DNA from: Aplectana chamaeleonis
Lineage: Eukaryota > Nematoda > Chromadorea > Rhabditida > Cosmocercidae
Assembly: GCA_029168955.1 (NCBI GenBank)
Contig: JAPDOI010001214.1
Location: 144,468-208,467 of the forward strand
Direction of reading: 5' to 3'
Length of the DNA: 64,000 bases
Shown: piece by piece, positions 11,410-22,239 of the stretch
Position numbering within the stretch: position 1 is the first letter of the stretch
Layout of the letters: each line of letters begins with the position of its first letter
Made by a program: the position numbers and the translations under genes
Notes under the pieces: generated by a model
Seen by the model: only the letters and a program-made list of their open reading frames with translations
Told to the model about the DNA's origin: nothing
Database searches by the model: none

Positions 11410-11444
11410 TCCTAGCGGTGTCATACCTTCTTCCCAACCAGAGC

Positions 11445-12917
11445 TTGACGATTGGGGAGAGTTTGTAGGCTCTCTCTTACGACGAAAACGATATGTCAAG
11501 TCGTATGACCAGAATTTACCCATTTCGCTCTTACTTATAGAGAAAAGTCTGTATTTCGCGCGACGCACAAGTGCAGCAACACTTGAGCAACATGGAAATA
11601 TCTCACGATGATCGCCAGAATGAGCCGTTTCCACATGTATTTTTATGAAACTGGTTCAAGGTGAAGCTATTCGTCCATTTTCCCGGTGGACTTCACCTGC
11701 GTTCTGACGGAGAAAACTCAAGTTCACTCCTTCCATGATGCTGGACTTGGATTTCAATGGTTGGACTTGGATTTCAATGGATTTCCAGCCAGCTAAGACG
11801 GCCAACTGGATGTGGTTCTATGTTTCTGCTGGATATTGAATCGGTCAACATCTGTCGTCGCCTAGACGTCTCTTGGAGCTTGGGAAGCGAGACATTACAC
11901 GACGAGTTCCCAGTGACATGGCATCGGCCCCGACGACTCACTACGAATTGTCGCTGTGTTTCTGGGCAAATAACATTCCCTTCTAAAAAAACCACGTTGA
12001 CAACACTGTGGGCTCTAGAATAAAGCAATCTCATCGCTTCGAGCGTTTTCACAAAGTCGCGTTTTCACAAAGTAGATTTTAGCCTGCGCTTCGAACATGA
12101 GCAGGAACTTGAAAAACATGAGTGCTCCACGCAACAAAAGCCTCGCTTGTCAAATCGTGAATGAGGGCATCTTCTTCGGCTATAGTAAGTTTGGAATTTC
12201 TATACAAAACGTGTTTTGGTCAAAGAAGATGGCCTTATGCACGATTTGACAAGCGGATACTTTACTGAGTGGAGCACTCAAGTTTTCCAAGTTCGTGCTC
12301 ATGTTTGATCGCGTGGGCTCGAGTCTAGCAACCTTCCGAAAATGTTCTAAACAATGAGATCGCCTCATTTCAGAGCCCACAATGTTTTCGTAGTGGTTGT
12401 TTTAGTAGGAAAGGTTATTTGCAGAGAAACACAGCGACAATTAGTAGTGAGTCGTCGGGGCCGACGCCATATCACTGGGAACTCGTCGTGTAATGTCTCG
12501 CTTCCCAAGCTCGAAGAGAAATCTGGGCAACCCTAAACGTTGACTGATTGAGGATCCAGCAGAAACATAGAACTTCATCCAACTAGCCGTCCTAGCTAGT
12601 TGTAATTCCATCGAAATCCAGGTCCAGCATCATGGAAAGAGTGAACTTGAGTTTTCCCGTCAGAAGGCAAGTAAAGTCCAGCGGTAAAATAGACGAATAG
12701 CATCAACATGAACCAGTTCCATGTAATTACATGTGAAAACGGCTCATTCTGGCGATCATCGTGAGATATTTCCATGTTGCTCAAGTGTTGCTATACCTAT
12801 GCGTCGCGCGAAATAAAGACTTTTCTATAAGGGCGAAATGTGCAAATTTTGATCATACCACTTGATACATCGTTTTGTTTTAGTAGAAAACATAGAAACT
12901 TTCCTCAATACCCAAAA
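11445..12917. mobile_element. 1.5-kb foldback element, arms about 700 bp
   Basis: Sequence from 11445 to about 12180 is repeated in inverse orientation from about 12215 to 12917. Clear paired blocks are GCTTGGGAAGCGAGACATTA / TAATGTCTCGCTTCCCAAGC, AAACACAGCGACAATT and GTCCAGCATCATGGAA. The arms differ by many substitutions and small indels, so the insertion is old. No transposase is present. It sits in the gene A intron before the transmembrane exon. Confidence 0.7.
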
Positions 12918-13176
12918 CCTCGATACAACATCTGATAAGCCTATTTCGATGGTGTTGCTGTACTTATGCGTCGCAGTGTATGCACAATGTTGGCTCTGGT
13001 GGCTTATGGCCAACTCTGTATCCACCTAAAAATCTTTGACTTCCATGGACATGACGGTTATCAGCCGTCAAACCCGCTTCGTCGCTGAAGGATAGATTCA
13101 AAACCCACCGATTCTTCCAAGTTGCGGATAGAAAGCAGATTTCCAAGAAGATGTAGGCTTGATCGTTGTATTTCAG

Positions 13177-13280
13177 CACAATGGTAGTGATAGCTGTTGG
13201 ACTGGTATGCGTCTTGCTACTGGTACTTGTCGTTGCCGCTATCACAACAGCTATATTGGTTAAAAGATATCAGCGTAAAA
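13177..13280 (+). CDS. Gene A transmembrane exon
   Basis: The acceptor TTGTATTTCAG (to 13176) and donor GTAAGC (from 13281) bound 104 nt (1 nt, 34 codons, 1 nt). The peptide begins TMVVIAVGLVCVLLLVLVVA and continues for about 24 hydrophobic residues before the basic stop-transfer KRYQRK. This predicts a type I single-pass protein with the Thr-rich exons outside and the following exons in the cytoplasm. Gene B has an exon of the same character and phase at 55620-55714. The frame stays open past the donor, but that extension is repeat DNA (13329 onward). Confidence 0.7.
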
Positions 13281-13328
13281 GTAAGCGATTCTTGGAGAAC
13301 TTGCTAAAGAGCATTCGGTTCAATTGCT

Positions 13329-14051
13329 CAGGCAAACCATCGCTCCGAGCGGTACCGGAGAGCTACTCGAGCGGCGCTGCCTCTCCGCTCCGAGCGAAAA
13401 TCAGCCACCTACTCGGGCCACAGAAGTCGCTCTTCGGGCCACAGCAGTATCGCTCGGAGCGATCTTCGGTCCCAACTGGCACTGCGGTCTCTGTTCGGGC
13501 GATTTTCAAAAATTTCCTAATTGCTATTTTTTCTTTATTTCCGCCTCTTCTGGAAAGGATTAAGCCTGTTAAGAGGACAAGGTACCTGTTACAGCCTTGC
13601 AGTCAGGAGGTTAATCCTGCCACAGGCCGCAACAAGGATACCATCCCAGCATGGTCCGCAATGAGGAAGCCTTCCCCACCGCGGGCCATAGGGGATCCCC
13701 TCGGCCGCCCAAAATTGTCATCCTGAGAGTGATCCGAGGTCACCTCTCAAGAGTGGCCTCGAAAGGCCAACTACCCGTCTACTTGAGACGAGCCGCCTTT
13801 TATACCCGCAGGATTGGTTGTTCTTTGAGTGATAACGTGGCTCGCACGTTATCACTCAAAGAACAACCAATCCCGCGTCTCTCTATGTCTGGCGATGGCA
13901 CCGCTGTGGCCCCGAGAGCGACCGGAGAGCGACCGAGGGGCGAACTGGCACCGAACAGGGACCGCGGTTCCAGTTGGCCCCTCGGCCGCTGTCCGGGCGA
14001 TGACGTCATAATTGGGAGGAGCCGGTCCCGCTCGGAGCGATGGTTTGCCTG
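13329..14051. mobile_element. TIR element (CAGGCAAACCATCGCTC ends)
   Basis: The left end CAGGCAAACCATCGCTCCGA (13329) is matched in inverse orientation at the right end (to 14051), with a further pairing of the GC-rich subterminal regions. No convincing target duplication is visible. It contains a perfect 29-bp-stem hairpin at 13811-13873 (GGATTGGTTGTTCTTTGAGT...), probably a nested palindromic insertion. It lies between two gene A exons. Confidence 0.65.
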
Positions 14052-14083
14052 AGTGTGTTCTCTACTCAATGTACCACTTTCAG

Positions 14084-14109
14084 GGACCAAATCAAATTTA
14101 GAAAAAATG
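14084..14109 (+). CDS. Gene A candidate micro-exon after the membrane span
   Basis: The acceptor CCACTTTCAG (to 14083) and donor GTGGGT (from 14110) bound 26 nt. The 2 entry bases complete the Arg codon left by the transmembrane exon, then eight codons (TKSNLEKM) follow. The exit phase is 0, which matches the next exon. The basic content continues the juxtamembrane stop-transfer region. The following intron would be only 34 nt, short for any intron, so this part needs transcript proof. Confidence 0.45.
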
Positions 14110-14143
14110 GTGGGTGCAGATTGTTCTTGTAGTTGAACTCCAG

Positions 14144-14287
14144 GAAACATTACACAGAAAAGGGAGGTTGATCTCTTCTCTGTTAAAGGGTAAACAACCC
14201 AAGCCGATTGAATCAGGAAATATGAAGGATATGAAGTTTACCCACAGCGGGGTGTTGATTCTTCAGCCGAAGTTGAAAGGACCTGTG
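14144..14287 (+). CDS. Gene A cytoplasmic exon (SGVL..LKGPV motif)
   Basis: The 48 codons run from acceptor GAACTCCAG (to 14143) to a GTTAGT donor (14288), phase 0 at both ends. The last 20 residues (KFTHSGVLILQPKLKGPV and neighbours) align with gene B exon 60233-60331 (FKYSGVLKMDTELKGPV). Both are preceded by a Pro-Ile motif (PKPIE / PRPIK) and end at the identical GPV and intron position. That shared boundary is strong evidence that both are real exons of related genes. Confidence 0.65.
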
Positions 14288-14597
14288 GTTAGTCTGCTAC
14301 AGATGTTTGCATAGAGCATTCTCCCACCACTTGGACCACTCTGTTAATAGCTAGCTAAATGTACTGTGTAATTCAAGTAGGAAGCATGGTCAAGCAATCC
14401 GTCGGACAACATGCGTTCGCTGTTGCGGCCCACCCCATTCGTAACAAACCTTTGCGACCCCCTCCCTAACTATGACCCTGCTGAAAACAAGGTAGACCCG
14501 CCTACTTTGCTGAAGATTCGAATACTCGTCAAGATCGCATTTGTCCAAATAGCCAAGAAAATTTTTTTTGGGGCCTTCCTGTGTCATACACATTGCT

Positions 14598-15060
14598 CTT
14601 AAAGGCACAGTCCAACCTCAGAATCGTTTTTCTGTTTTTCTGCCATTCTTGAGAAGTGTCCCACGCGGATTCCAACGATGTCTCTGAAATCGTACAAGGC
14701 CCCCTGGGAGCGAAGTTATGGCCCCTCAAAAATTGAGCTGCGGGTGTAGGATGGGCGAAATGTCCAAGGCTTGTAACTTTTGTCATATGCCACCGATGAC
14801 TGCAGCCGACCTGGATAAAAAGAGAGCCCGTGATTGAAAGGAAGAACGGGGCATAACAAAGCATCGCTCATATGGCCACTGTTGAGCTCGAAAGATCGTA
14901 AGAGGTGTGTGCAAAAGTGGCTTCCTGGTGTGGGCGCCCCAGGGTGGCTTGCTCCTATATCTCGCTTATTCGGAGAAACTGAGAGCTCGCACTTGGCAGG
15001 TGTCCTATAGTGTTTGTCTACTTCAGAATGATGTGGAAGTAGATGCATATCTTGCCCGAG
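14598..15060 (+). repeat. Dispersed repeat related to the 22240 TTAA element
   Basis: It begins TTAAAGGCACAGTCC and shares blocks with 22236-22680: 'GTTATGGC.CCTCAAA', 'TATATCTCGC.TATT.GGAG' and 'ACTTGGCAGGTGTCCTATA'. The right terminus was not found, so the copy may be truncated. No coding content was recognised. Confidence 0.5.
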
Positions 15061-15304
15061 ACGGCCTTAAACACCACTTCTTCCACCGGGCGATTTTTTT
15101 CTACATCTCACTCTACATCAGCTGCTTTGCTTTTTTCCACATTACTATTACTTTATTAATGATTACTGCTTTTTCCAATTTTATTCCTTATTTTAGTTTG
15201 GTCAAAGGGTCAGATTTGTCTCAAAGTTTCTATGTGGGGGTTATTTGGGGTGCTGCATACGAATTCGATGTTCATTTGTCGATTATCGGAATATTGAGGT
15301 AGGT

Positions 15305-15420
15305 TTTGACTCATAAATGGCTCGTTACCTACCGTTACCTACAGTAAACCTTAAAATTTCCACAAGCGAACCCCAGTTTCGTGTTCAGCGCCCCAGATTA
15401 CCCCTACATACATGTTCTTA
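15305..15420 (-). repeat. Repeat shared with the hAT element interior (43470-43570)
   Basis: The reverse complement matches 43470-43570 through ATGTAGGGGTAATCTAGGTG, 'GTTACGGTAGGTAAC' and AAAACCTACC-like words. It is a diverged copy of the foldback repeat nested in the first hAT element. Confidence 0.5.
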
Positions 15421-16256
15421 GCAGAATTAAAAAAAATTGAAATTAGCTCAAAAATTTCATGAGGGGTACCCTTACCTTGCCGCGAAGCTTTAAAAACGCT
15501 CATAACTTTTTTCAGAGTCGGTCTAGGCAGCTGCGATGGTCGGTCTAGGCAGCTGCGATGGGCATATTCGGACGTTTAGTTCGAAAATGGTTCTAGAATA
15601 GTACATTTCATTCGGAATGGTGACTATGACTTATTGTGGTTCCCTTGTGAGCTTATTTTACCGAACCGCTGAGTTACCACCCATAGGAGCAATGTTTGTG
15701 ACACTGGGAGGCCTCCCAAAACCAATTTTCGCTATTTGGACTAATGCCATTTTGGGGAGCATTTAAGCCGCGAGCGGTTGACAAACAGGTCTGAACAACT
15801 AGTGTTTATATGAGAAACATTCTTTGTCAGAGCTGAATCAAAACCGGAAAAAGAACTAATCAAAAATTCTGGCGGTGCGGCCCCCCCCAATTTTTGAAGA
15901 TCGGTGGCGACCCCACACTTTGGGAAACTTCCAGCTTTGCTTGACCCTGGTAGGAAGCCGCAACGCTGCTTAGCGGGGAGGTCTGCACAGTCGAGGTCTC
16001 AAAATCGAAGAGATGATGGCTATCGATCAAATGATCTGGCGCTTAATCGCTGAGAGCGATTTCGTAATTCAATGCCAAAAAGGGGCACAAATAGAGTTTA
16101 TGGTCAGTGTTCTTCAATGGGCGAACAGCGACACAGCAATGCGTTACTCGGATTGCGGAAAGGCGAGAGAGTACCGATCACGCATCGCACGATTTCGCGT
16201 CGTCATAGAACACGGCTTCCTTATGGAACGAGGCGTACGCTATAAATATCATTGAT
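15421..16256. other. Gene-free intronic stretch
   Basis: A local duplication, GGTCGGTCTAGGCAGCTGCGATGG repeated in tandem in part, is present at about 15517-15560. No gene or clear transposon terminus was recognised. Confidence 0.3.
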
Positions 16257-16470
16257 GTGTATTGTCGTCGAGATCGATCGCTGAACGCTCTGCGTGCCGA
16301 TGATATCACGGAAAAAAATGCTCGACTATCCAGAGGAGGACATGAACAAAGGAAGAACAACAGCAAATGTACACCTGTCGGATTTACGTCAGTTTTCAAG
16401 ATGGAAAAATCAGTAAGACAAGGAGATGCAGCAGCACCTTAACAATTCAACATCGTCGTTGTCTGCAGGG
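16257..16470 (+). pseudogene. RTE-type LINE reverse transcriptase relic
   Basis: The frame contains FKMEKSVRQGDAAAP, a stop, then QFNIVV. 'VRQGD..(S)P..F' is the conserved reverse transcriptase motif preceding the catalytic box in RTE and related LINEs. The match is a short island in otherwise decayed sequence. It is interrupted at about 16474 by an inverted-repeat element. The family is uncertain. Confidence 0.45.
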
Positions 16471-16473
16471 TCG

Positions 16474-16736
16474 CGAAACAGCTGGGATGTTGATCGAAAT
16501 CACGGCGCGGGAGCAGTTTGGCTGGCGCGCGTGACGCCCTCGGCGAAAAATAGCTCCGTGCACGTCGTCGTTGGGGCACGTTGACCGTGAGGCCTCTGAC
16601 AAGAAAAATATTCGGTGCTCGCTTAACGCGCTCCAAAGACGGCGTGCGCGCAGCGAATTTCCGCCGCGCGCGTCACGTTTGCCAGCCAAGCTGCTCCCGC
16701 GCTGTGACTTCGATGCACATTCCAAAACAGTTTCCT
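16474..16736. mobile_element. Inverted-repeat element, GC-rich
   Basis: Left-arm blocks GGGAGCAGTTTGGCTGGC and GATCGAAATCACGG reappear inverted as GCCAGCCAAGCTGCTCCC and 'TGTGACTTCGATGC'. Arms are about 80 bp, imperfect, flanking a GC-rich centre. It separates the RTE relic from downstream sequence. Confidence 0.55.
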
Positions 16737-16986
16737 GTGTACGGAGCTTCATCACTATCAGGACGATAACTTGCCGGCCTGCAGTACACCGACGAAATTC
16801 TGCAACGGAAAATTGTGTGAACCAGCATCGCATAGTACTTGTGGACGATTTGTGCTATTTGGGCCTTTTGCTGAAAAACGAGAAGAACGATGGTAAATAG
16901 TTAGGCAACGGATATTTAACAACGAGGTGCGAAAGCTACGTCGACATTCAATACTCGTGCCATGTGAAACATCGGCCCGGATTCTA

Positions 16987-17283
16987 ATGAGACTTTGTGT
17001 TCCGCACTGGAGGTTGGCGCAAACTCGGTGCACCTATGTAATAGCATAGGGGGTGGTGGCCATCGTGTATTCCAGCTCCCCCCCCCCAGAAGGCGGGAGA
17101 AACGGAGGAGGAGCGTGAGAGGAGCGAGGTTCCTGATTGGACGCAACAAGGGGCTAGCGACAGTCCATTCGCTGCGTCTCCCGTTTCTTTCGCGTTTTCA
17201 GGGGTTGGAGTGCACGATGGCCACCACCCTAGCATATGGCACCGAGTTTGCGCCAACCTTCAATAGTGAATGCGAAGTCTCAT
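16987..17283. mobile_element. 297-bp MITE with TA target duplication
   Basis: TA dinucleotides (16985-16986 and 17284-17285) flank ends ATGAGAC/GTCTCAT. The arms include GGTTGGCGCAAACTCGGTGC and its inverse GCACCGAGTTTGCGCCAACC (one base skewed), plus GGTGGTGGCCATCGTG. A shorter relative lies at 62388-62490. Confidence 0.7.
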
Positions 17284-18208
17284 TAGGGTCCATGCCGACG
17301 TTATGTGAGCTACCCCCTCACGAAGGATGCCAAGGTGCGCGTCTATGTATAGCCTAGCTCCCTGATTTTGAGCCGGACGAAATAAGTTTTATCAGCCTTG
17401 TCATTTCAAAATCTCCTTATCATTCATATTTCGCCGTGACCGAGCACTCCGCTGCTTGTCTCGCCCGAACTCATCCGAGCGAGCTAGGCTTCACTTATCC
17501 GTTATTCGCCTATCATGATGGACAGATTGCATACGTGGGCAGCACGGAAGACGCAGATGGAGAGATTCGACGTCTCTGTCGTTTGAACGTCCGCTAGGAT
17601 ATTTCTGGCCTTGAATGGGCCACAGCCAAGATTTCTACAAAGAGACCGACGCAGCACCATGAAGCATGGCAGAAAGGTTCCAGTACATCGTTACGCTTCC
17701 TCAAGCGGCAGTAGATTGTCGACTTCGACGGTTGAAATATACACTGAAAGTATCACCTGGCTTTCTTTCTCAGCACCCTCTAGGGATGCTTCTGAATAAT
17801 GTCCGGAAACAGCCGCCTGGACGTAGGTGGAAGTTTTGGCCGGTTGCGGAAAAAGAGGATTTGAAATAACTGCGCGGCTAAAAACTAGGCAAGCGCGATG
17901 TTCTCATCCGCATAAAGCGGAAAGGCAACAGGTGGATGGATTGTATTCAATTCGTGGCTGAGGACCGTGAAAACTGTGCTTACTACTAAGACGTAAGACT
18001 GAACGCGTCAAGCGGCCAATCAATTCAAGTTGGGTAGTGAGCCGATCATTAGTCAATTAGCAAATACAATTCAAAGGCGATAGTCCCTTAAAAAATACGA
18101 GAATAACACATTTCGTCGTGTGTTAAGTAGTAGAATTTCTACACGAGAATAGGAAGCACAATCATGGCTTTGTCACACATAAGCCTAGAATACATCTGCG
18201 TATTTCAG
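17284..18208. other. Intronic stretch, possible further RTE decay products
   Basis: A frame at 17666-17866 reads MAERFQYIVTLPQAAVDCRL... and 17890-17990 has a short basic stretch with RWMD-like residues that resembles LINE C-termini. I cannot support either as a gene. Confidence 0.25.
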
Positions 18209-18313
18209 AAATTCAATGCCGAAGAGCCATCTAACACCATTCGGAACCTTCAATTTGATCCAGCTCTTAACGAAGTGGTTGACATTGGATCCAATATAGA
18301 AATAATCAACAAT
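18209..18313 (+). CDS. Gene A cytoplasmic exon (LNEVVDIGS motif)
   Basis: The acceptor GCGTATTTCAG (to 18208) and donor GTGAGC (from 18314) bound exactly 35 codons, phase 0/0. The peptide includes LQFDPALNEVVDIGSNIEI. Gene B exon 60431-60541 has VEFDSRLNEVVDIGSAVEI and ends at the same place and phase. The 'FD..LNEVVDIGS..EI' block is the most conserved part of the pair and is preceded in both by an acidic, Pro-containing lead. I do not recognise a named domain. Confidence 0.7.
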
Positions 18314-18366
18314 GTGAGCTTATTGCAATACCTCATATTTCCAATTGGGTTGGCTCACACTAGCAG

Positions 18367-18391
18367 AACTCCTACCAAAGAATTTCGATTG
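18367..18391 (+). CDS. Gene A candidate 25-nt exon
   Basis: After acceptor CACTAGCAG (to 18366), eight codons and 1 nt (NSYQRISI) precede a GTTAGG donor. The gene B region 60622-60646 has a same-length, same-phase stretch (NDIQEKSD) also followed by GTTAGG. The preceding intron would be 53 nt. If the donor is not used, the frame stops at 18394-18396 and this would be the terminal exon. Confidence 0.4.
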
Positions 18392-18553
18392 GTTAGGCGG
18401 GCACCACAACTGGAGCGACGGAAGCTACTGGAACTGATGCAGGGTTGAACAAAGATGATAAGGTCTGAATTTATAACAATTGCCCTAAAGAGAACGGCTA
18501 TAAGCTTTAATAAATTACTTTTATTCTCGATACATGTATGTATTTGATTTCAG

Positions 18554-18717
18554 AAGAGAAGAACAAAAGGATCCAAATCTACACAAGCCGGGACGGTATT
18601 TATTTTGCACTAGCTTCAGCGTTCTTTAAGCTCATACTAGGTTTTGATTGCGTGAAAATGCCTCAAACTTCGGGAAAAAAAGTTGCTTCCGCGAAGTTCG
18701 AGGCATCAAATCCGTAG
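18554..18717 (+). CDS. Gene A probable terminal exon
   Basis: The strong acceptor TTTGATTTCAG ends at 18553. Two bases complete the codon left by the 25-nt exon to give Glu, then 53 codons (EKNKRIQIYTSRDGIYFALA...) run to TAG at 18715-18717. Entry phase and initial acidic residues match gene B exon 62936. The tail contains an aromatic/aliphatic stretch and ends Lys/Ala/Ser-rich. No function can be assigned. Confidence 0.45.
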
Positions 18718-19256
18718 CGGTACAGAGAACACGCTTTCAAACCCTTTGTGCAAAAAAACTTACCTTGTCAGACCTAGACGTGAGCATTTTAGCCTCAGAA
18801 AAATGACGCCAAACCAGTCACAACGCCTAAGGTTGTTCATTCATTTAAAGAATGCTTGAGTTGCTCACGAAAACTGTTTCGAACATTTGCAGTGACGATT
18901 TTAACTCGTGGAATGGATTCTGAAGAATGCTAAACTAATTACTCAAGTCAACGCTGCAGTCGTTAATCATCGTATCGATTTCATCTTCCAAAACTATTCA
19001 TTACATAGAAAAACTGCCTTCAGTAATTATATGTTGTTAATAGCGACATCAATCAATGAACCTTAATTATTTGTGTGCCATGACATAACACTTCGTATAT
19101 GAACAGCATTGCTTCAATTTCAAACTCTACACTAGCTGTGGTATCGCTACCACTGTGAAAAAATAGAGAAGAGACCGTTCCTTCTCCAAGACAGTGGTAA
19201 CTAATTAAAAGAAATTTCAGCCAATAAGGTTCAAGTATTCTCTGAAACTGACACCA
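18718..19256. other. Sequence downstream of gene A
   Basis: No gene, repeat terminus or RNA was recognised here. AATAAA-like words are not placed convincingly enough to call a polyadenylation site. Confidence 0.3.
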
Positions 19257-19950
19257 TAAATCTGAATTCCTGAAAGCTTAGGTTCCTGGCAAAAGTAAAG
19301 ATTTGGCATGGCCATGTTTTCGAAAAATTATAAAAATACTCAGTGAAAAGAGGAGATTAAAGAGAAATAAAAAAAAGTTTCGAAACATTCCGGAGAATGA
19401 TTTGCCGTAGAATAATTTGATTTTCGGGAAATGTAGTGAAATAGCTGAAAGTGTGATTTGGCAGTCGAGTTTGCAGCAACTATTAATAAGTGTTGAGCAA
19501 AACGAGAGATCGCATTGTATGAGCTTATCCGTAGAACATATAAAACAAAATCACGCGTGATACGGATCAAACAGTTGACTTTACTTCACTTGATACGTGA
19601 AAACCGCCGCATTACAGCTCCCAAAAAGCTTTTAGTGCTTCCTATACCACGCGTGATTTCGCTTTGATAGGTTCTCCGGATAAGCTCATACAATGCTATC
19701 TCTCATTTTGCGCAACACTTATCACTAGTTGGTGCAAACTCGACTGCCAAATCACACTTTCAGCTATTTCACTACATTTCCAACAAAGCAAATTATTATA
19801 CACCAAATCATTCTATGGAACATTTCGAAACTTTTTTTATTGCCCTCTAATTTCCCCATTTCACTAAGTATTTTTCTAGTTTTTCAAAAACATGGCCATG
19901 CCAACTCTTTACTTTTGCCAGTAACCTAAACCTTCAGGAATTTCATTTAT
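19257..19950. mobile_element. 0.7-kb foldback element
   Basis: Arms of about 300 bp (19257-19560 and 19645-19950) pair through GAATTCCTGAA.., GGCAAAAGTAAAGA, GGCATGGCCATG, GTGTGATTTGGCAGTCGAGT and ATAAGCTCATACAATGC with their inverses. The centre (about 19560-19645) holds paired CACGCGTGAT words. There is no open frame of interest. Confidence 0.7.
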
Positions 19951-20023
19951 TTTTCCTAAAGGTTCCCTTTTTAACATGATTTATGCGTGGTGGTGTTAAT
20001 TCAAAGTAAACCCACTTACACCC

Positions 20024-21340
20024 TGCCCCCTTCTATGACGTCCTGCGCACTCCAACTGATGGCCTGCACACTCTCATTAATGTCCTGCACGCTCGCATTG
20101 ATGGTCTGCACACTTTCTATGACGTCCTGCACACTTCCACAAATGTCCTACACCCTCCCACTGACGTTCTACACACTCCCACTAATGTCCTGCACACTCG
20201 CACTGATGGCCTGCACACTTTCTGTTACGTCCTGCACAATCCCACTGATGTCCTGCACAATTTCTATTCCGTCCTGCACACTCCCACTAATGTCCTGCAC
20301 ACTCCCACTAATGTCCTGCACACTCGCACTGATGGCCTACACCTTTTCTACGACGTCCTGCATACTTCCACTGATGTCCCGCACACTTGCTATGAAGTCC
20401 TGCACACTCCCACTAATGTCCTGCACACTCGCACTGATGGCCTGCACACTTTCTATTACGTCCTGCACACTCCCACTGATGTTCTGCACTTTTTCTGTGA
20501 CTTCCTGCACACTCCCCCTAATGTCCTGCACACTCGCACTGATGGCCTACACACTTTCTACGACGTCCTGCATACTTCCACTGATGTCCCGCACACTTGC
20601 TATGAAGTCCTGCACACTCCCACTAATGTCATGCACACTCGCACTGATGACCTGAACACTTTCTATTACGTCCTGCACACTCCCCCTAATGTCGTGCACA
20701 CTCGCACTGATGGCCTGCACACTTTCTACGACGTCCTGCATACTTCCACTGATGTCCCGCACACTTGCTATGAAGTCCTGCACACTCCCACTGATGTCCC
20801 GCACACTTTCTGCGGCGTTCTGCGCACACCCATTTGGGTCCCGCACACTTCTACGGCGTCCGGCGCACTCTCATTTGGGTCCCACACATTTTCTACGGCG
20901 TTCTGCGCACACCTATTTGGGTCCCGCACACGTTCTACGGCGTCTTGCGCACTCCTACTGGGGTCCCGCACACTTGCTATGAAGTCCTGCACACTCCCAC
21001 TGATGTCCTGCACACTCGCACTGATGGCCTGCACACCTTCTACGACGTCCTGCATACTTCCACTCATGTCCCGCACTCTTGCTATGAAGTCCTGCACACT
21101 CCCACTAATGTCCTGCACACTCGAACTGATGACCTGAACACTTTCTATGACGTCCTGCACACTTCCACTAATGTCCTGCACACTTTCTATGCCGTCCTCC
21201 ACACTCCCACTGATGTCCCGCACACTTTCTGCGGCGTTCTGCGCACACCCATTTGGGTCCCGCACACTTTCTACGGCGTCTTGCGCACTCCTACTGGGGT
21301 ACCGCACACTACCTACGGCGTTCTGTGGCGCACTTCTGAG
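20024..21340. repeat. 21-bp minisatellite array, about 1.3 kb
   Basis: Around 60 copies of a 21-bp unit (TGCACACTCCCACTGATGTCC and variants) are arranged in longer recurring blocks of about 170-210 bp. The period is a multiple of three and few units contain stops, so long frames remain open on both strands. The plus frame reads as a 7-residue CTLPLMS-like repeat and the minus frame as SVQDISG-like heptads. The 3' part is more diverged (CCCATTTGGGTCCCGCACAC). There is no start, splice or non-repetitive flank to argue for a gene. Confidence 0.75.
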
Positions 21341-21959
21341 TCACACCATGCGGCGTTCCAAAAAGGACTTCCGAGACCGCGCCGTATTGTTTGCAGCGCT
21401 GCCCCGCCTCAGGGAGCATTCAACCCTAGGCAAAAGCCTAACAGTAACAGCGCTTATTTTATTAGTTCCTTTTTACGAATGAGTAAACGTCGGATGGTGT
21501 ATAATAACATGTTTACGTGTTTTTGTATTTCTTCACCCTCAATTTTCCGCGAAAATTGAGCTACCAACATCAAAATTTGACAGGAGCTAGGTGCAATCAT
21601 AACCAACTTTCTAACCATAAATGAGCTTTCTAGCTCAAAGATAAGTGTTCCAACAAGATCGTGCACGCAAACTGATAAAAAAAGGAGATGAACCCTTCTT
21701 TCGACTAAAATCCCGTGGTTTTGACAATTTTTCTCGAATCACAGGTAACCATCCCGAACCATTTTTTGAACAGTTATTCAGCTTTCTAGAGTATATTGAA
21801 TGCTAAAAGGACGGCGTTTAGCCCCCACCACAATTTTATGACTTACTATACCCCTTTCCAACCAGAAATGTGGTGAGTTTACTTTGCATACAACAATCAC
21901 CGTCTAAAGTGGAGGCTAAACACCGCTACAGTATACGGGATCACGCCTTTCTCAAGTGT

Positions 21960-22110
21960 GGTCCCGCCGAAAGTCGTCAATTTTGAAAACTGTGAGTCAT
22001 GAGAGTAGGATATTTGAGTCCAGCGTGGCCGATTCACTCTGCGTACAAACTTTCACCATCTTAGATGAACGCCAAAGACCGCTACATAGGTAGCGGGAGA
22101 CAATGAAACG
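21960..22110 (-). repeat. Dispersed repeat family K, inverted copy
   Basis: The reverse complement aligns with 22985-23105 and, twice, with 24095-24370. Shared words include GGTAAATCGACC, 'ACTCAAATATC' and GACTTCC.GC.GGGACC. Together with 22945-23105 it flanks the TTAA element at 22240 as a large inverted repeat. Confidence 0.55.
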
Positions 22111-22239
22111 AAAACGTCGAAGATAAGAAAATCGTAAAATCAAAATATACATAAGAAAAATGTATAAGAAAATCCAGACTTTGCACTCTACCGTTTGAAA
22201 CCTCCCGCACCCCTTTACTAGCTGTGGGTTCTTGCTTAA

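Noticed and set aside
13177..13726. A single 180-codon exon from the gene A membrane exon
   Set aside because: After the donor at 13281 the frame runs into a TIR element (13329-14051), and composition changes abruptly to Arg/Ser-rich repeat translation.
20024..21340. Regular short repeats resembling a CRISPR array
   Set aside because: Units are contiguous 21-bp tandem repeats without unique spacers, in a eukaryotic genome.
20024..21559. Long frames on both strands of the 21-bp array as genes
   Set aside because: They are open only because the unit length is a multiple of three and lacks stops; there are no splice signals, no non-repetitive flanks and no start context.
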